A DNA stretch of 64,000 nucleotides, taken from Acidimicrobiaceae bacterium (lineage in GTDB: Bacteria; Actinomycetota; Acidimicrobiia; Acidimicrobiales; RAAP-2). The translations under genes and the position numbers were made by a program. The stretch covers positions 62,001 through 126,000 of the forward strand of contig PLZW01000037.1 of NCBI GenBank assembly GCA_003153575.1, in the 5' to 3' direction. Under the pieces are notes generated by a model that worked only from the letters and a program-made list of their open reading frames with translations, was not told the origin of the DNA and did no database searches. Shown here piece after piece: positions 16,383-24,518 of this stretch (the stretch's first letter is position 1; each line of letters starts with the position of its first letter).

Positions 16383-17246
16383 TCAGCCATGGACGAGGGA
16401 CGGGCGGGAAACGGCAAAGAGCACCAGGCACCCGAGTACGGTGACCAGCGTCCACGTCCATGCCGCCCTAGGGGCGGCCCGGACGGTGGTCGCCACCACC
16501 ATGGCCGCGGCCCCCACACAGGCGGCCAGGAACAGGGAGCGGGCCACAGGCGAGCCGCCGCCGAGTGACCAGATGGTCACCGCGCAGGCGGACAGGAGCA
16601 CCACCCCGACCAGGAGGCAGGCGGAAGCGCTGATCCGCTGGGGGAGCCCGACGATGCCCGACCGGGCGTCGTCCTCGCGGTCGGGCAGGGTGTTGATGAA
16701 ATGGGCACCGATGCCCAGCAGGGCGGTCGCCACCACCAACGCCGGTCGGGGCCACGGGTGACCCGGCAGTCCGAGGGTCACGAAGGCCGGGAGGAGCCCG
16801 AAGGAAACGGCGTAGGGGAGGGGGCTGAGCACGGTCGCCTTGACCCCGGCGTTGTAGGCCCAAGCTGAGCCCACGGCCACCAGGTGGACGGCGGCGGCGC
16901 GCCACCCCGACAGCAGCGACAGTGGGACGCAGGCCACGAGGGCCACGAGGGCGGCGGCGCGCACGGTGGCGACATCGACGGCGCCCGACACGATCGGCTT
17001 GTCCACCCGGCCGACGGCGGTGTCGCGGGCGGCGTCCAGCCAGTCGTTGCTCCACCCGGTGGAGAGCTGGCCGGCCAGCACGGCGACGGCCACGGTCACG
17101 CACCCCAGCGCGTCCCTCCCCGACAGTACGGCCAGCGAGGTGGTCACCACGGTGACGGCCACGGTGGGCTGGAAGTGGCAGGCCCGGGCCAGTCCCACCA
17201 CCGGGTGCCGCGGGGCCCTCGGCGGGGTCGACGGGTCGAGGGGCAC
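16383..17246 (-). CDS. UbiA-family prenyltransferase
   Basis: A 287-residue integral membrane prenyltransferase with about eight hydrophobic segments. The first Asp-rich motif is N67-D68-x-x-D71-x-x-x-D75 (NDWLDAARD); the second is D189-R-E-D192-D193. Both chelate Mg-diphosphate. The enzyme would attach a prenyl chain to an aromatic acceptor in the membrane, as in menaquinone (MenA) or related pathways. The presence of K-P after the first motif (DKPIVSG) fits MenA-like members. The GTG start lies next to the divergent amidohydrolase region. Acceptor not assigned. Confidence 0.82.
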   Translation of the reverse strand: MPLDPSTPPRAPRHPVVGLARACHFQPTVAVTVVTTSLAVLSGRDALGCVTVAVAVLAGQLSTGWSNDWLDAARDTAVGRVDKPIVSGAVDVATVRAAALVALVACVPLSLLSGWRAAAVHLVAVGSAWAYNAGVKATVLSPLPYAVSFGLLPAFVTLGLPGHPWPRPALVVATALLGIGAHFINTLPDREDDARSGIVGLPQRISASACLLVGVVLLSACAVTIWSLGGGSPVARSLFLAACVGAAAMVVATTVRAAPRAAWTWTLVTVLGCLVLFAVSRPSLVHG

Positions 17247-17403
17247 GGCCCACCCTACGTCCGGCGGCCACCGTGGTCGGGTGCTCGGTCGACCAGGTAT
17301 CGGGCCACGGACGGCGGTGAGGGGTGGGAAGGCCCCGTGGGGGTCTACCGTTGGTCAACGGACGGAGGTCCGGCCCCCGGGGGGGAGAGCGGAGGAGCAC
17401 ACC

Positions 17404-19164
17404 ATGCTCGACGTGGTCATCAAAGGCGGCACCGTGGTCGACGGGACCGGCGGGGACCGGTTCGCGGCCGACGTCGGGATCCGCGACGGGCTGATCGTCG
17501 AGGTCGGCTCGATCAGCGGGTCAGCAGCCGAGACGATCGACGCTGACGGCGCCCTCGTCACGCCGGGATGGGTCGACGTGCACACGCACTACGACGGCCA
17601 GGTCACCTGGGACGACCTGCTCGAGCCCTCGGCCTCCAATGGGGTGACCACAGTGGTCATGGGGAATTGCGGGGTCGGGTTCGCCCCGGTCCGCGCCACC
17701 GACCACGACGCGCTCATCGACCTGATGGAGGGTGTCGAGGACATTCCCGGCTCGGCCCTCAGCGTGGGCATGCCATGGGGGAAGTGGGAGACGTTCGGCG
17801 AATACCTCGACCTGCTCGACGGCGGCCGTTACGCGATGGACATCGCCGCCCAGGTCGCCCACGGCGCCGTCCGCTTCTACGTGATGGGGGAGCGCGGCGC
17901 GGCCAATGAGGACGCCACCGCCGAGGACATCGCCGCCATGTCCCACATCGTCGGCGAGGCCATGGCCGCCGGCGCGGTCGGCTTCACGACGTCGCGGACC
18001 ATCGGCCACAAGGCCAAGTCGGGGCGACCGGTGCCCGGGACGTACGCCCCCGAGGAGGAGGTGCTGGCCTTCGCCCGCGCCATGGGCTCGTCGGGGCACG
18101 GCGTGTTCGAGGCCATCGTGGCCGGCACCATCGGCACCCTGGACCGTCTCGGCGGCGAGCGGGCCAAGCCGATCGACGAGATGCCCCTGCTGGAGGCCGC
18201 GGCCCGGGAGGGCGGGCGCCCGGTGACCTTCACCGTGGCCCAGCTCTTCGAGGACCCCGACCACTGGCGCCTGGTCCTCGACGCGGCAGCCGAGGCCAAC
18301 CGGCAAGGGGCCGAGCTCCGACCGCAGGTGATCCCTCGTTCTGTCACCATCATGACCAGCCTCGATACGTACCACCTGTTCATGGGGCGTCCGAGCTACC
18401 GGGCCATCGCCCACCTTCCGCTGGCCGAGCGGGTGGCCCAGATGCGCCGGCCCGAGGTGAGGCGGGCCATCCTGTCCGAGGAGACGGTCGCCGCCGAGGC
18501 CAACGACTTCAGCGCCCTGGTCGTCGAACTGTTCGTGCCCGCACTCCCGGTGACCTTCCCCCTGACCGACCCCGTCAACTACGAGCCCACCTTCGACGAG
18601 TCGGTGTGGGCAGTGGCCACCGCGGGCGGTGTCGACCCGGTCGAGTACATGTACGACCTGCTGCTGGCCGACGAGGGGCACGCCTTTTTCGCCTTGCTCG
18701 GGTCGAACTACGTGAACGGGACCCTCGACGTCTGCCGCGAGATGCTCCTCGACCCCAACACGGTGACCGGCCTCGGCGACGCCGGCGCCCATGTCAACCT
18801 CATCTCTGACTGCTCGGCGTCCACGTTCCACTTGACCCACTGGGCCCGGGACCGCACGGTCGGCGAGCTGTTGCCCCTCGAGCTGCTGGTGCGCAAGTTG
18901 AGCGGTGCCAACGCCGAGCTCTACGGCTTCGACGACCGGGGGACGGTGGCCGTCGGGAAGCGGGCCGACCTCAACGTCATCGACTTCGAGGGCCTGCGCA
19001 TCTGCCCGCCCCTCGTGCGCTACGACCTGCCCACCGGGGCCAGCCGGATCCTCCAGCCGGCCGAGGGCTACCTGGCCACGCTGGTCAACGGCGAGGTCAC
19101 CCGTCGCCACGACGCCGACACCGGGGCCCGGTCCGGTCGCCTACTGCGCGGCTCGGCCACCTGA
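17404..19164 (+). CDS. N-acyl-D-amino-acid deacylase-type amidohydrolase
   Basis: A 586-residue metal-dependent amidohydrolase (D-aminoacylase / dihydroorotase-like branch). The composite N-terminal beta domain begins VIKGGTVVDGTG. The metal motif HTHYDGQ places His60 and His62 in the first TIM-barrel strand. Late conserved segments include TGLGDAGAHVNLISD, and the C-terminal strand region closes with VAVGKRADLNVIDFE. It would hydrolyse N-acyl D-amino acids or a related amide. ATG 17404 has AGGAG at good spacing; the earlier in-frame ORF is non-coding. It ends three bp from the convergent epoxide hydrolase. Confidence 0.85.
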   Translation: MLDVVIKGGTVVDGTGGDRFAADVGIRDGLIVEVGSISGSAAETIDADGALVTPGWVDVHTHYDGQVTWDDLLEPSASNGVTTVVMGNCGVGFAPVRATDHDALIDLMEGVEDIPGSALSVGMPWGKWETFGEYLDLLDGGRYAMDIAAQVAHGAVRFYVMGERGAANEDATAEDIAAMSHIVGEAMAAGAVGFTTSRTIGHKAKSGRPVPGTYAPEEEVLAFARAMGSSGHGVFEAIVAGTIGTLDRLGGERAKPIDEMPLLEAAAREGGRPVTFTVAQLFEDPDHWRLVLDAAAEANRQGAELRPQVIPRSVTIMTSLDTYHLFMGRPSYRAIAHLPLAERVAQMRRPEVRRAILSEETVAAEANDFSALVVELFVPALPVTFPLTDPVNYEPTFDESVWAVATAGGVDPVEYMYDLLLADEGHAFFALLGSNYVNGTLDVCREMLLDPNTVTGLGDAGAHVNLISDCSASTFHLTHWARDRTVGELLPLELLVRKLSGANAELYGFDDRGTVAVGKRADLNVIDFEGLRICPPLVRYDLPTGASRILQPAEGYLATLVNGEVTRRHDADTGARSGRLLRGSAT

Positions 19165-19167
19165 ACG

Positions 19168-20319
19168 TCAGCGCACCAGCCGGAAGAAGGACCGGACCTC
19201 GTCGACATAGGCCTCCGGCTGCTCGAAGGCGGCGAAGTGGCCGCCTTTGTCCAGCTCGTTCCAGTAGCGGATGTCGGTGAACCGGGTCTCGGCCCACCGG
19301 CGCGAGATGCGCACGATCTCCTTCGGGAAGATCGAGCAGCCCGTGGGCACGTCCACGGAGCCGCCGGAACCCTCGGTGAAGCTCCGCTCGAAACTCTCCC
19401 AGTACATGCGGGCCGACGAGGCGCCGGTGGCGGGTAGCCAGTAGAGCATCACGTTGTCGAGGAGCTCGTCGCGGGACAAGACGTGCTCGGGGTGCCCGTC
19501 GCAGTCGGTCCACGCCCAGAACTTCTCCACCACCCAGGCGCACTGGCCGGCCGGCGAGTCGACCAGTCCGTAGCCCACCGTCTGGGGCCGGGTCGACTGC
19601 TGCTTCGAGTAGCCCGACTCCCACTGCTGGTAGTGGGCCATCGACACCAGGGCGGCGTTCTCGGCGTCGGTCAGGTCCTCCATGGAGAGCGACGCCGGCG
19701 CCACCACCGGCATGTTGAGGTGGATGCCGGCCAGATGGCCGGCATCGTGACGCCCGAGCTGGGTGGTGACGGCCGAACCCCAGTCGCCGCCCTGGGCCCC
19801 GTACCGGTCATAGCCGAGGCGGGCCATGAGCTCGGCCCACGCCGCCGCCGTCCGCCCGACGCCCCATCCGGTCCCGGTGGGCTTGCCGCTGAACCCGAAG
19901 CCGGGCAGCGACGGGCAGACGACGTGGAAGGCGTCGGCGGCCGTGCCCCCGTGGGCCACCGGGTCGGTCAGCGGGCCGATGGCCTTCTCGAATTCGACCA
20001 CCGAGCCGGGCCAGCCGTGGGTGATCACCAGGGGCAGGGCGTCGCGATGGGGTGACGTTATGTGCAGGAAGTGGATGTCGAGACCGTCGATCTCGGTGAT
20101 GAACTGCGGACGGGCGTTGAGCCGGGCCTCGGTGGCCCGCCAGTCGTAGGTGTCGCTCCAGTAGGCGCACAGCTCGCGGGTGTAGGCGAGGGGTATCCCC
20201 TGGCTCCAGTCGTCGATCGTCGCCGCTTCCGGCCACCGGGTCCGGCGCAGGCGGTCCCGCAGGTCGGCGAGGTCGGCGTCGGGGATCTCGATGCGGAACG
20301 GTCGGATCTCGTCGGTCAT
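19168..20319 (-). CDS. Epoxide hydrolase (EHN-domain alpha/beta hydrolase)
   Basis: A 383-residue soluble epoxide hydrolase, converting epoxides to vicinal diols. The N-terminal EHN domain starts PFRIEIPDADLADLRDRL. The oxyanion motif HGWPG is at 101-105, the nucleophile Asp179 in QGGDWGS, and the base His361 in KGGHFAAFEQP. This complete set supports activity. The start is a leaderless ATG with TATGGT six nt upstream; longer upstream frame overlaps the divergent MDMPI gene. The gene fits the catabolic theme of the region. Confidence 0.9.
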   Translation of the reverse strand: MTDEIRPFRIEIPDADLADLRDRLRRTRWPEAATIDDWSQGIPLAYTRELCAYWSDTYDWRATEARLNARPQFITEIDGLDIHFLHITSPHRDALPLVITHGWPGSVVEFEKAIGPLTDPVAHGGTAADAFHVVCPSLPGFGFSGKPTGTGWGVGRTAAAWAELMARLGYDRYGAQGGDWGSAVTTQLGRHDAGHLAGIHLNMPVVAPASLSMEDLTDAENAALVSMAHYQQWESGYSKQQSTRPQTVGYGLVDSPAGQCAWVVEKFWAWTDCDGHPEHVLSRDELLDNVMLYWLPATGASSARMYWESFERSFTEGSGGSVDVPTGCSIFPKEIVRISRRWAETRFTDIRYWNELDKGGHFAAFEQPEAYVDEVRSFFRLVR

Positions 20320-20325
20320 GGCGTC

Positions 20326-20331
20326 ACCATA
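20326..20331 (-). promoter_or_regulatory. -10 box of a leaderless transcript
   Basis: TATGGT on the minus strand ends six nt before the epoxide hydrolase ATG, with no Shine-Dalgarno. Confidence 0.5.
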
Positions 20332-20448
20332 GGACCGGGCCCGAAGGAGCACAGGTGCGGATCCTTCGTGGCCGCCTGCGCCTGACGGTACCCCGCGTCG
20401 CGCCTGCCCGTGCTTGCCCGTGCGTGCCTCCGCCGCGAGGATGGCCGG

Positions 20449-21075
20449 ATGTCGAACGACGACCCGCCCGCCGTGCGCCTCGCCCTCGATGACGCGGTGA
20501 CCCAATTCCTGGATACTGCGGACGCCATCGACGACTCGATGTGGGAGCGCCCGGCCTCCGACCGGTGGACCGTGCGTCAGCTCTTCGCCCACGTGGTGCG
20601 CGGGATGGCCGTCCTCAGCCAGTACCTCGACGCCGGATTCGAGCCGACCGGGCCCGCACTGGTCGACGCCGCCGGCTACTTCCGCACGGCCCTGTCGATG
20701 GAGGCCGTCCACCAGGGCATCGCCGATCGGGCCGTGGAGGCCGCCGAGTCGGCCGACGACGACGTGGTGGCCTGGGCCCGTGGGGTGGCCGACGAGATGC
20801 TGGCCCGGGCGGCCACCACCGACGACGACCGGGTGGTCGTCCACTTCGCCGGCTGGATCCCGTTCCACGAGTACCTGGTCACCCGGATGGCTGAACTGGT
20901 GCTGCACACCTTCGACCTCCAGCTCGCCTGCGGGTTCGATGTCGAGGCCCCGGCCACAGCTCTGGCGGTCGTCAATCCGTTCCTGCTCGAGTTGACCGAC
21001 CGGGCCGACCCCCGGGCCCTGGCTCTGGCGCTGACCGGGCGCCGGCCGCCGTTCTCCTGCAACGTGTTCGGCTGA
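20449..21075 (+). CDS. MDMPI/DinB-like metal-binding protein
   Basis: A 208-residue protein of the mycothiol-dependent maleylpyruvate isomerase N-terminal family (DinB-like four-helix bundle). The core TVRQLFAHVVRGMAVLSQYL has the first metal His (LFAHV); a later LHTFDLQLACG supplies the His of the last helix (VLHTFD). These proteins bind zinc or nickel and often use mycothiol. The start at MSNDDPPA was chosen over an earlier in-frame ATG for a GAGGAT upstream. It is followed 73 bp later by the DUF2505 gene. Substrate unknown. Confidence 0.75.
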   Translation: MSNDDPPAVRLALDDAVTQFLDTADAIDDSMWERPASDRWTVRQLFAHVVRGMAVLSQYLDAGFEPTGPALVDAAGYFRTALSMEAVHQGIADRAVEAAESADDDVVAWARGVADEMLARAATTDDDRVVVHFAGWIPFHEYLVTRMAELVLHTFDLQLACGFDVEAPATALAVVNPFLLELTDRADPRALALALTGRRPPFSCNVFG

Positions 21076-21148
21076 CGCCGGACGGATCCCGGACCGACGG
21101 CCGGGTCCGGCCGTACGCTGGCCCCGGGTCGACCCCGCAGGAGGAACC

Positions 21149-21649
21149 GTGCAGTTCACCGTGACCGAGCAGATCGCCGCCCGACGCCACGACGTGGTGC
21201 GTGCCTTGGCTGATCCCGGCTACTACGCCAGTCTCGGTGACGCGTCCATGTCGGTGCGGGCACCCGAGCTGCTGTCGGCGTCGGCCGAGGCCGGCTCCGT
21301 CCAGGTCCGGGTGCGGTACGCGTTCGCCGGCACCATCACCGGCCCGGCCGCCCTGGTAGTCGACGCCGACAAGCTGAGCTGGGTGATCGAGACCGACTAC
21401 GACACCACTACCCACGCCGGCACGCTGGTGGTGGTGCCCGACCACTACCAGGGCATGCTCCGTTGCCGGGGCACACTGGCCCTGACGGAGTCGGGCGGCG
21501 CCACCGTCGAGACGGTGGCCGGGCGGCTGGAGGTCAAGGTCCCCCTGGTCTCGGGGGCGGCCGAAAAGGCCATCTTCGGCGGGTTCACCCGCCAACTCGG
21601 ACTCGAGGCGACGGCCATGGCCGCCTGGTGCGCCCGTCAGCCGGAGTAG
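21149..21649 (+). CDS. DUF2505 (SRPBCC-like) protein
   Basis: A 166-residue protein of the actinobacterial DUF2505 family. It starts MQFTVTEQIAARRHDVVRAL and has a GRLEVKVPLVSGAAEKAI stretch near the C-terminus, as in relatives. The fold is likely a lipid-binding helix-grip. The GTG start has GGAGGA just upstream. The stop overlaps the 3' end of the opposed lipoprotein gene by 13 bp. Confidence 0.8.
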   Translation: MQFTVTEQIAARRHDVVRALADPGYYASLGDASMSVRAPELLSASAEAGSVQVRVRYAFAGTITGPAALVVDADKLSWVIETDYDTTTHAGTLVVVPDHYQGMLRCRGTLALTESGGATVETVAGRLEVKVPLVSGAAEKAIFGGFTRQLGLEATAMAAWCARQPE

Positions 21650-21921
21650 AAGTAGGGCTGGTCGCAGCGGTAGCCGTGGGTGGGCCCGGTGAACAGCCCG
21701 GCCGTCTGCGTGGTGATGTTGGCCACCGTCACCGACGTCGGCGTCACCCCGGTGTGGTCGCTGAAGGCCGACGCCGGAACGGGATCGGTGGACCCTGTCG
21801 TCGTGCCCGTCGAGCTGGCAGTCGACGAGCAGGCGGCCAGGGTGGCGGCCACCACGGTGACGCCGACGAGCAGGCCGGTCCGCCGGCCGACCCGTTGGAC
21901 GGCGTGCGCCCAACTGTGCAT
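21637..21921 (-). CDS. Short lipoprotein resembling the start of a branched-chain substrate-binding protein
   Basis: A 94-residue lipoprotein from ATG 21921 (GGGGGAG six nt upstream). The signal peptide ends in the lipobox LAAC (Cys31), then a Ser/Thr linker. The segment GVTPTSVTVANITTQTAG matches the opening of periplasmic binding proteins of the leucine-binding type (GVT..TI.VG), but the protein stops after about 50 more residues with PYFYSG. It has neither the two lobes nor a ligand site of that family. It is either a truncated binding protein or a lipoprotein that only resembles one. It converges on and overlaps DUF2505 by 13 bp. Confidence 0.55.
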   Translation of the reverse strand: MHSWAHAVQRVGRRTGLLVGVTVVAATLAACSSTASSTGTTTGSTDPVPASAFSDHTGVTPTSVTVANITTQTAGLFTGPTHGYRCDQPYFYSG

Positions 21922-22121
21922 GTGGTTCTCCCCCTCCGCCCGGGGTACGGCGGCACCTTCCCCCGGCGAGACCGTAGCGGCCCGGCGCCCCGCGTGCCGG
22001 TAGCGGCACCGGGGCCGCGGACTGGCCGAGGTGCAGGCCGGTGGCAGGGGAGTCGTCCGGCTCAAGATCTGGGCCCGAGTGCCGATCCACCCGGGGACGG
22101 TCCGACTCCGGAGGTGACGTG

Positions 22122-22289
22122 GTGAGCCAGTCAGATGCATTCAGGACGTGCCCCTACTGCGCGACCGAAGGCGTGCCCATGCTGGTCGTCTACCCGCGCC
22201 TGATGGCCGGGACGGCGACCAGCTGGAAGTGCCGGGCGTGCGACCGGTACTGGTGCGACGCCCAGACCGTCCTGCTCCGCGCTTCGTAG
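22122..22289 (+). CDS. Small zinc-ribbon protein
   Basis: A 55-residue protein with two Cys knuckles: C10-P-Y-C13 and C37-R-A-C40, plus a fifth Cys at 45. This is a zinc ribbon. The GTG at 22122 has GGAGG seven nt upstream. It lies 45 bp before the first possible start of the ATP-grasp gene on the same strand. Function unknown; such small ribbons often bind nucleic acid or partner proteins. Confidence 0.65.
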   Translation: MSQSDAFRTCPYCATEGVPMLVVYPRLMAGTATSWKCRACDRYWCDAQTVLLRAS

Positions 22290-22478
22290 GGATTTCACCG
22301 ATAGGAAGACCCGCACGACGGGCACCAAGGTGGCGTGACGCGGGAGGAATGGCGGCGAGGTCTCCCGGTCCGTAACGTGAAGGTGGGTACGACCGTGGCC
22401 GCACGTGGTTGCGCGGCGGTGGGCGTCCCGACCAGTGCGGGCACCGTGCCCGCCGTGAAACCAGAGGATCCGCCTGAC

Positions 22479-23825
22479 ATGCACGTGGACGGGGACGAGC
22501 CGATGATCGGAGAGATCGACGGCGGAGGGCCGGGCCCGACCGACGACCGGCTGCGGCTGGCCGTCGCCTACGACGTGACCTCGTCGTCGCCCCTTGAGCT
22601 GACGGACGCCCTCGGGGACCGGTGGGACATCGTGTGGGTGGTCGACATCTCGGATCGGTCGCTCGGGTCGTGGATCCGACTGCTCCCGAGGCTCGGGCAC
22701 GTCGTCGACCGTGGTGGCCGGCCGGTGGCCGAAGTGGCCGCTGATCTGGCTGGCGAGGCGGTCGACGGCGTCATCGCCTTCACCGACAGCCAGCTCCACC
22801 TGGCCGCCGACCTGGCCACCCGACTCGGGCTGGAGGGCAACCCGCCCGAGGTGGTCGAAGCGCTGATCGACAAGGGGACCCAGCGACGCACGTTGGCCGC
22901 CGCCGGGGTGCCCGGCCCCCGGTTCGCCGTGGTGGCCCCCGGAACCCCGCCCGCCGAGGTGGCGCGTCTCGTCGACGGTGTCACCTATCCGGTAGTCGTC
23001 AAGCCGCTGCGGGGCACCGGCAGCCAGGACACCATCCTCGCCCCCGACGCCAAGGCCGTGCTCCACCACATAGCTGTCGACGGCATCGGGTCGGACGGCG
23101 GGTGGATCGTGGAGGAGTGGCTCGGGGAACTCGACTCGGCCGTCGGGGGCCGGTTCGGCGCCTATGTGTCGGTCGAGGCGGTGGCTCAACGGGGCGAAGT
23201 CGTTCCCCTCGCCGTGACGGGCAAGTTTCGCCTCGCCGACCCGTTCCGCGAGACCGGCAACTTCCTGCCCCACCTCCTCGACCCGGTCACGGCCGACGCC
23301 GTCGTCGAGATGGCCGTGCGGGCCGCCCGGGCGATGGAGGTCCGCTCCGGCGCACTCCACATCGAGGTGAAGCTCACCCCGGACGGTCCCCGGATCCTCG
23401 AACTGAACGGGCGGGTCGGCGGCGGGTCCATCGACGCCCTCTTCGCCATGGCCCACGGTCTCACCCTCACCGAGCTGGCCGCCACCGTGGCATCGGGCCG
23501 GTCGGTCGATCCGGCCACGCTCGACTCCCGGCTGGCGCCGGATTCCTTCGCCTACGCCCACTTCACCCAGGCGCCCATCGACGCGGTGGCCCTGGAGGGG
23601 ATCGCCGGGCTCGACACGGTCGGCGGCCTCGACGGGGTGGTGGCGACGACGGTGAACCGGACGGTCGGTGACCCATTGGACTGGCGGGTCGGGAGTCAGG
23701 GCTACGTCGTGTCGGTGCGGGGACTGGCAGCCGACCGCGACGAACTCGGCCGGGTGCCCGCCCAGGTGGACGAGGCGCTGGACATCACCTACGCACGGGC
23801 CAAGGTGCCGGCCCGGCCCGCTTGA
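22479..23825 (+). CDS. ATP-grasp carboxylate-amine ligase-like protein
   Basis: A ~448-residue ATP-grasp enzyme. The ATP-binding Lys lies in YPVVVKPLRGTGSQDT, the hinge in WIVEEWL, and the metal/phosphate motif in HIEVKLTPDG then LELNGRVGGG. ATP-grasp ligases join a carboxylate to an amine or thiol through an acyl-phosphate. The D-Ala-D-Ala and peptide-ligase branch is likely; substrates unknown. Start choice is uncertain: ATG 22479 has GAGGAT nine nt upstream, but in-frame GTG and ATG codons exist from 22335 to 22504. It may be co-transcribed with the zinc-ribbon gene. Confidence 0.75.
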   Translation: MHVDGDEPMIGEIDGGGPGPTDDRLRLAVAYDVTSSSPLELTDALGDRWDIVWVVDISDRSLGSWIRLLPRLGHVVDRGGRPVAEVAADLAGEAVDGVIAFTDSQLHLAADLATRLGLEGNPPEVVEALIDKGTQRRTLAAAGVPGPRFAVVAPGTPPAEVARLVDGVTYPVVVKPLRGTGSQDTILAPDAKAVLHHIAVDGIGSDGGWIVEEWLGELDSAVGGRFGAYVSVEAVAQRGEVVPLAVTGKFRLADPFRETGNFLPHLLDPVTADAVVEMAVRAARAMEVRSGALHIEVKLTPDGPRILELNGRVGGGSIDALFAMAHGLTLTELAATVASGRSVDPATLDSRLAPDSFAYAHFTQAPIDAVALEGIAGLDTVGGLDGVVATTVNRTVGDPLDWRVGSQGYVVSVRGLAADRDELGRVPAQVDEALDITYARAKVPARPA

Positions 23826-23859
23826 CCGTCGGCGTCGGGGGCACTGCGGTGCCCGCCGG

Positions 23860-24483
23860 TCACACCTCGGCGCCCGGTCGATCCTCCACGGCGAGCAGGC
23901 GCACCACGTTGTACATGGCGAGCAGGGCGGCCTCGGCCTCGTCGTCGGTGGTGCCCAGGAACTCGCCGAAGGCCTCGTTGCCCATGGTGTAGGTGAGGAA
24001 GATGTTGGCACAGACGGAGACGTCGACACCCTCGAGGCCGAACATGTACGAGATGGACTCTTCCACGGCCTTGACCAGCGGGGGCTTGCCCGACTTACCG
24101 CTCGTCGGCAGATTGCGCCCGGTCAGGTAGCGGTACAGCTTGAACCAAAGGGACACCTCGGGGATGGCGGTGATCCTGGCCAGGTGGTTGCCCGGCTGGT
24201 CGAAGTGCATGATGGACTTGTCGCCCCGCACCAGCGCGGTGATGCGCACGCCGAGCTCGTCGGCCACCGCGGCCAACAGGCCGTCCCGGCCGTCGAAGTA
24301 GCGCGAGATGTAGTTGGTGGCCGTGCCCGAGGCGTCGGCGATCATCCGACTGGTGATGGCGTCGACCTCGTGGACCCCGAGCAGCTCGATGGTGGCGTCG
24401 ATCATCTTCGTCTCGTTGGCGATCTGGATCGGCAGGCGCCGCTTGGGGGCGACCACCTCCTCCTCGTGCGCGACGACGGTCAT
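23860..24483 (-). CDS. TetR-family transcriptional regulator
   Basis: A 207-residue repressor. The N-terminal HTH reads KMIDATIELLGVHEVDAITSR then ADASGTATNYISRYFDGRDG, a classic TetR recognition helix with Y-x-x-R-Y-F. The all-alpha C-terminus binds an unknown ligand. The start is a probable leaderless ATG with TACGCT eight nt upstream. It is convergent with the ATP-grasp gene and followed on the same strand, upstream, by the HNH-motif lipoprotein gene, 35 bp away. Confidence 0.86.
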   Translation of the reverse strand: MTVVAHEEEVVAPKRRLPIQIANETKMIDATIELLGVHEVDAITSRMIADASGTATNYISRYFDGRDGLLAAVADELGVRITALVRGDKSIMHFDQPGNHLARITAIPEVSLWFKLYRYLTGRNLPTSGKSGKPPLVKAVEESISYMFGLEGVDVSVCANIFLTYTMGNEAFGEFLGTTDDEAEAALLAMYNVVRLLAVEDRPGAEV

Positions 24484-24518
24484 GGCACTGGAGCGTACCC
24501 TTGGGCGTCGGGGCGGGC

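Noticed and set aside
17521-19110. 529-residue open frame antisense to the amidohydrolase
   Set aside because: High-GC codon bias makes long antisense frames; its His-, Asp- and Val-rich sequence has no motif.
19168-21159. 663-residue version of the epoxide hydrolase
   Set aside because: The extra N-terminal part lies opposite the MDMPI gene, and the leaderless ATG at 20319 is well supported.
22131-24029. 632-residue open frame antisense to the ATP-grasp gene
   Set aside because: Shadow frame with no domain; the plus strand has clear ATP-grasp motifs.
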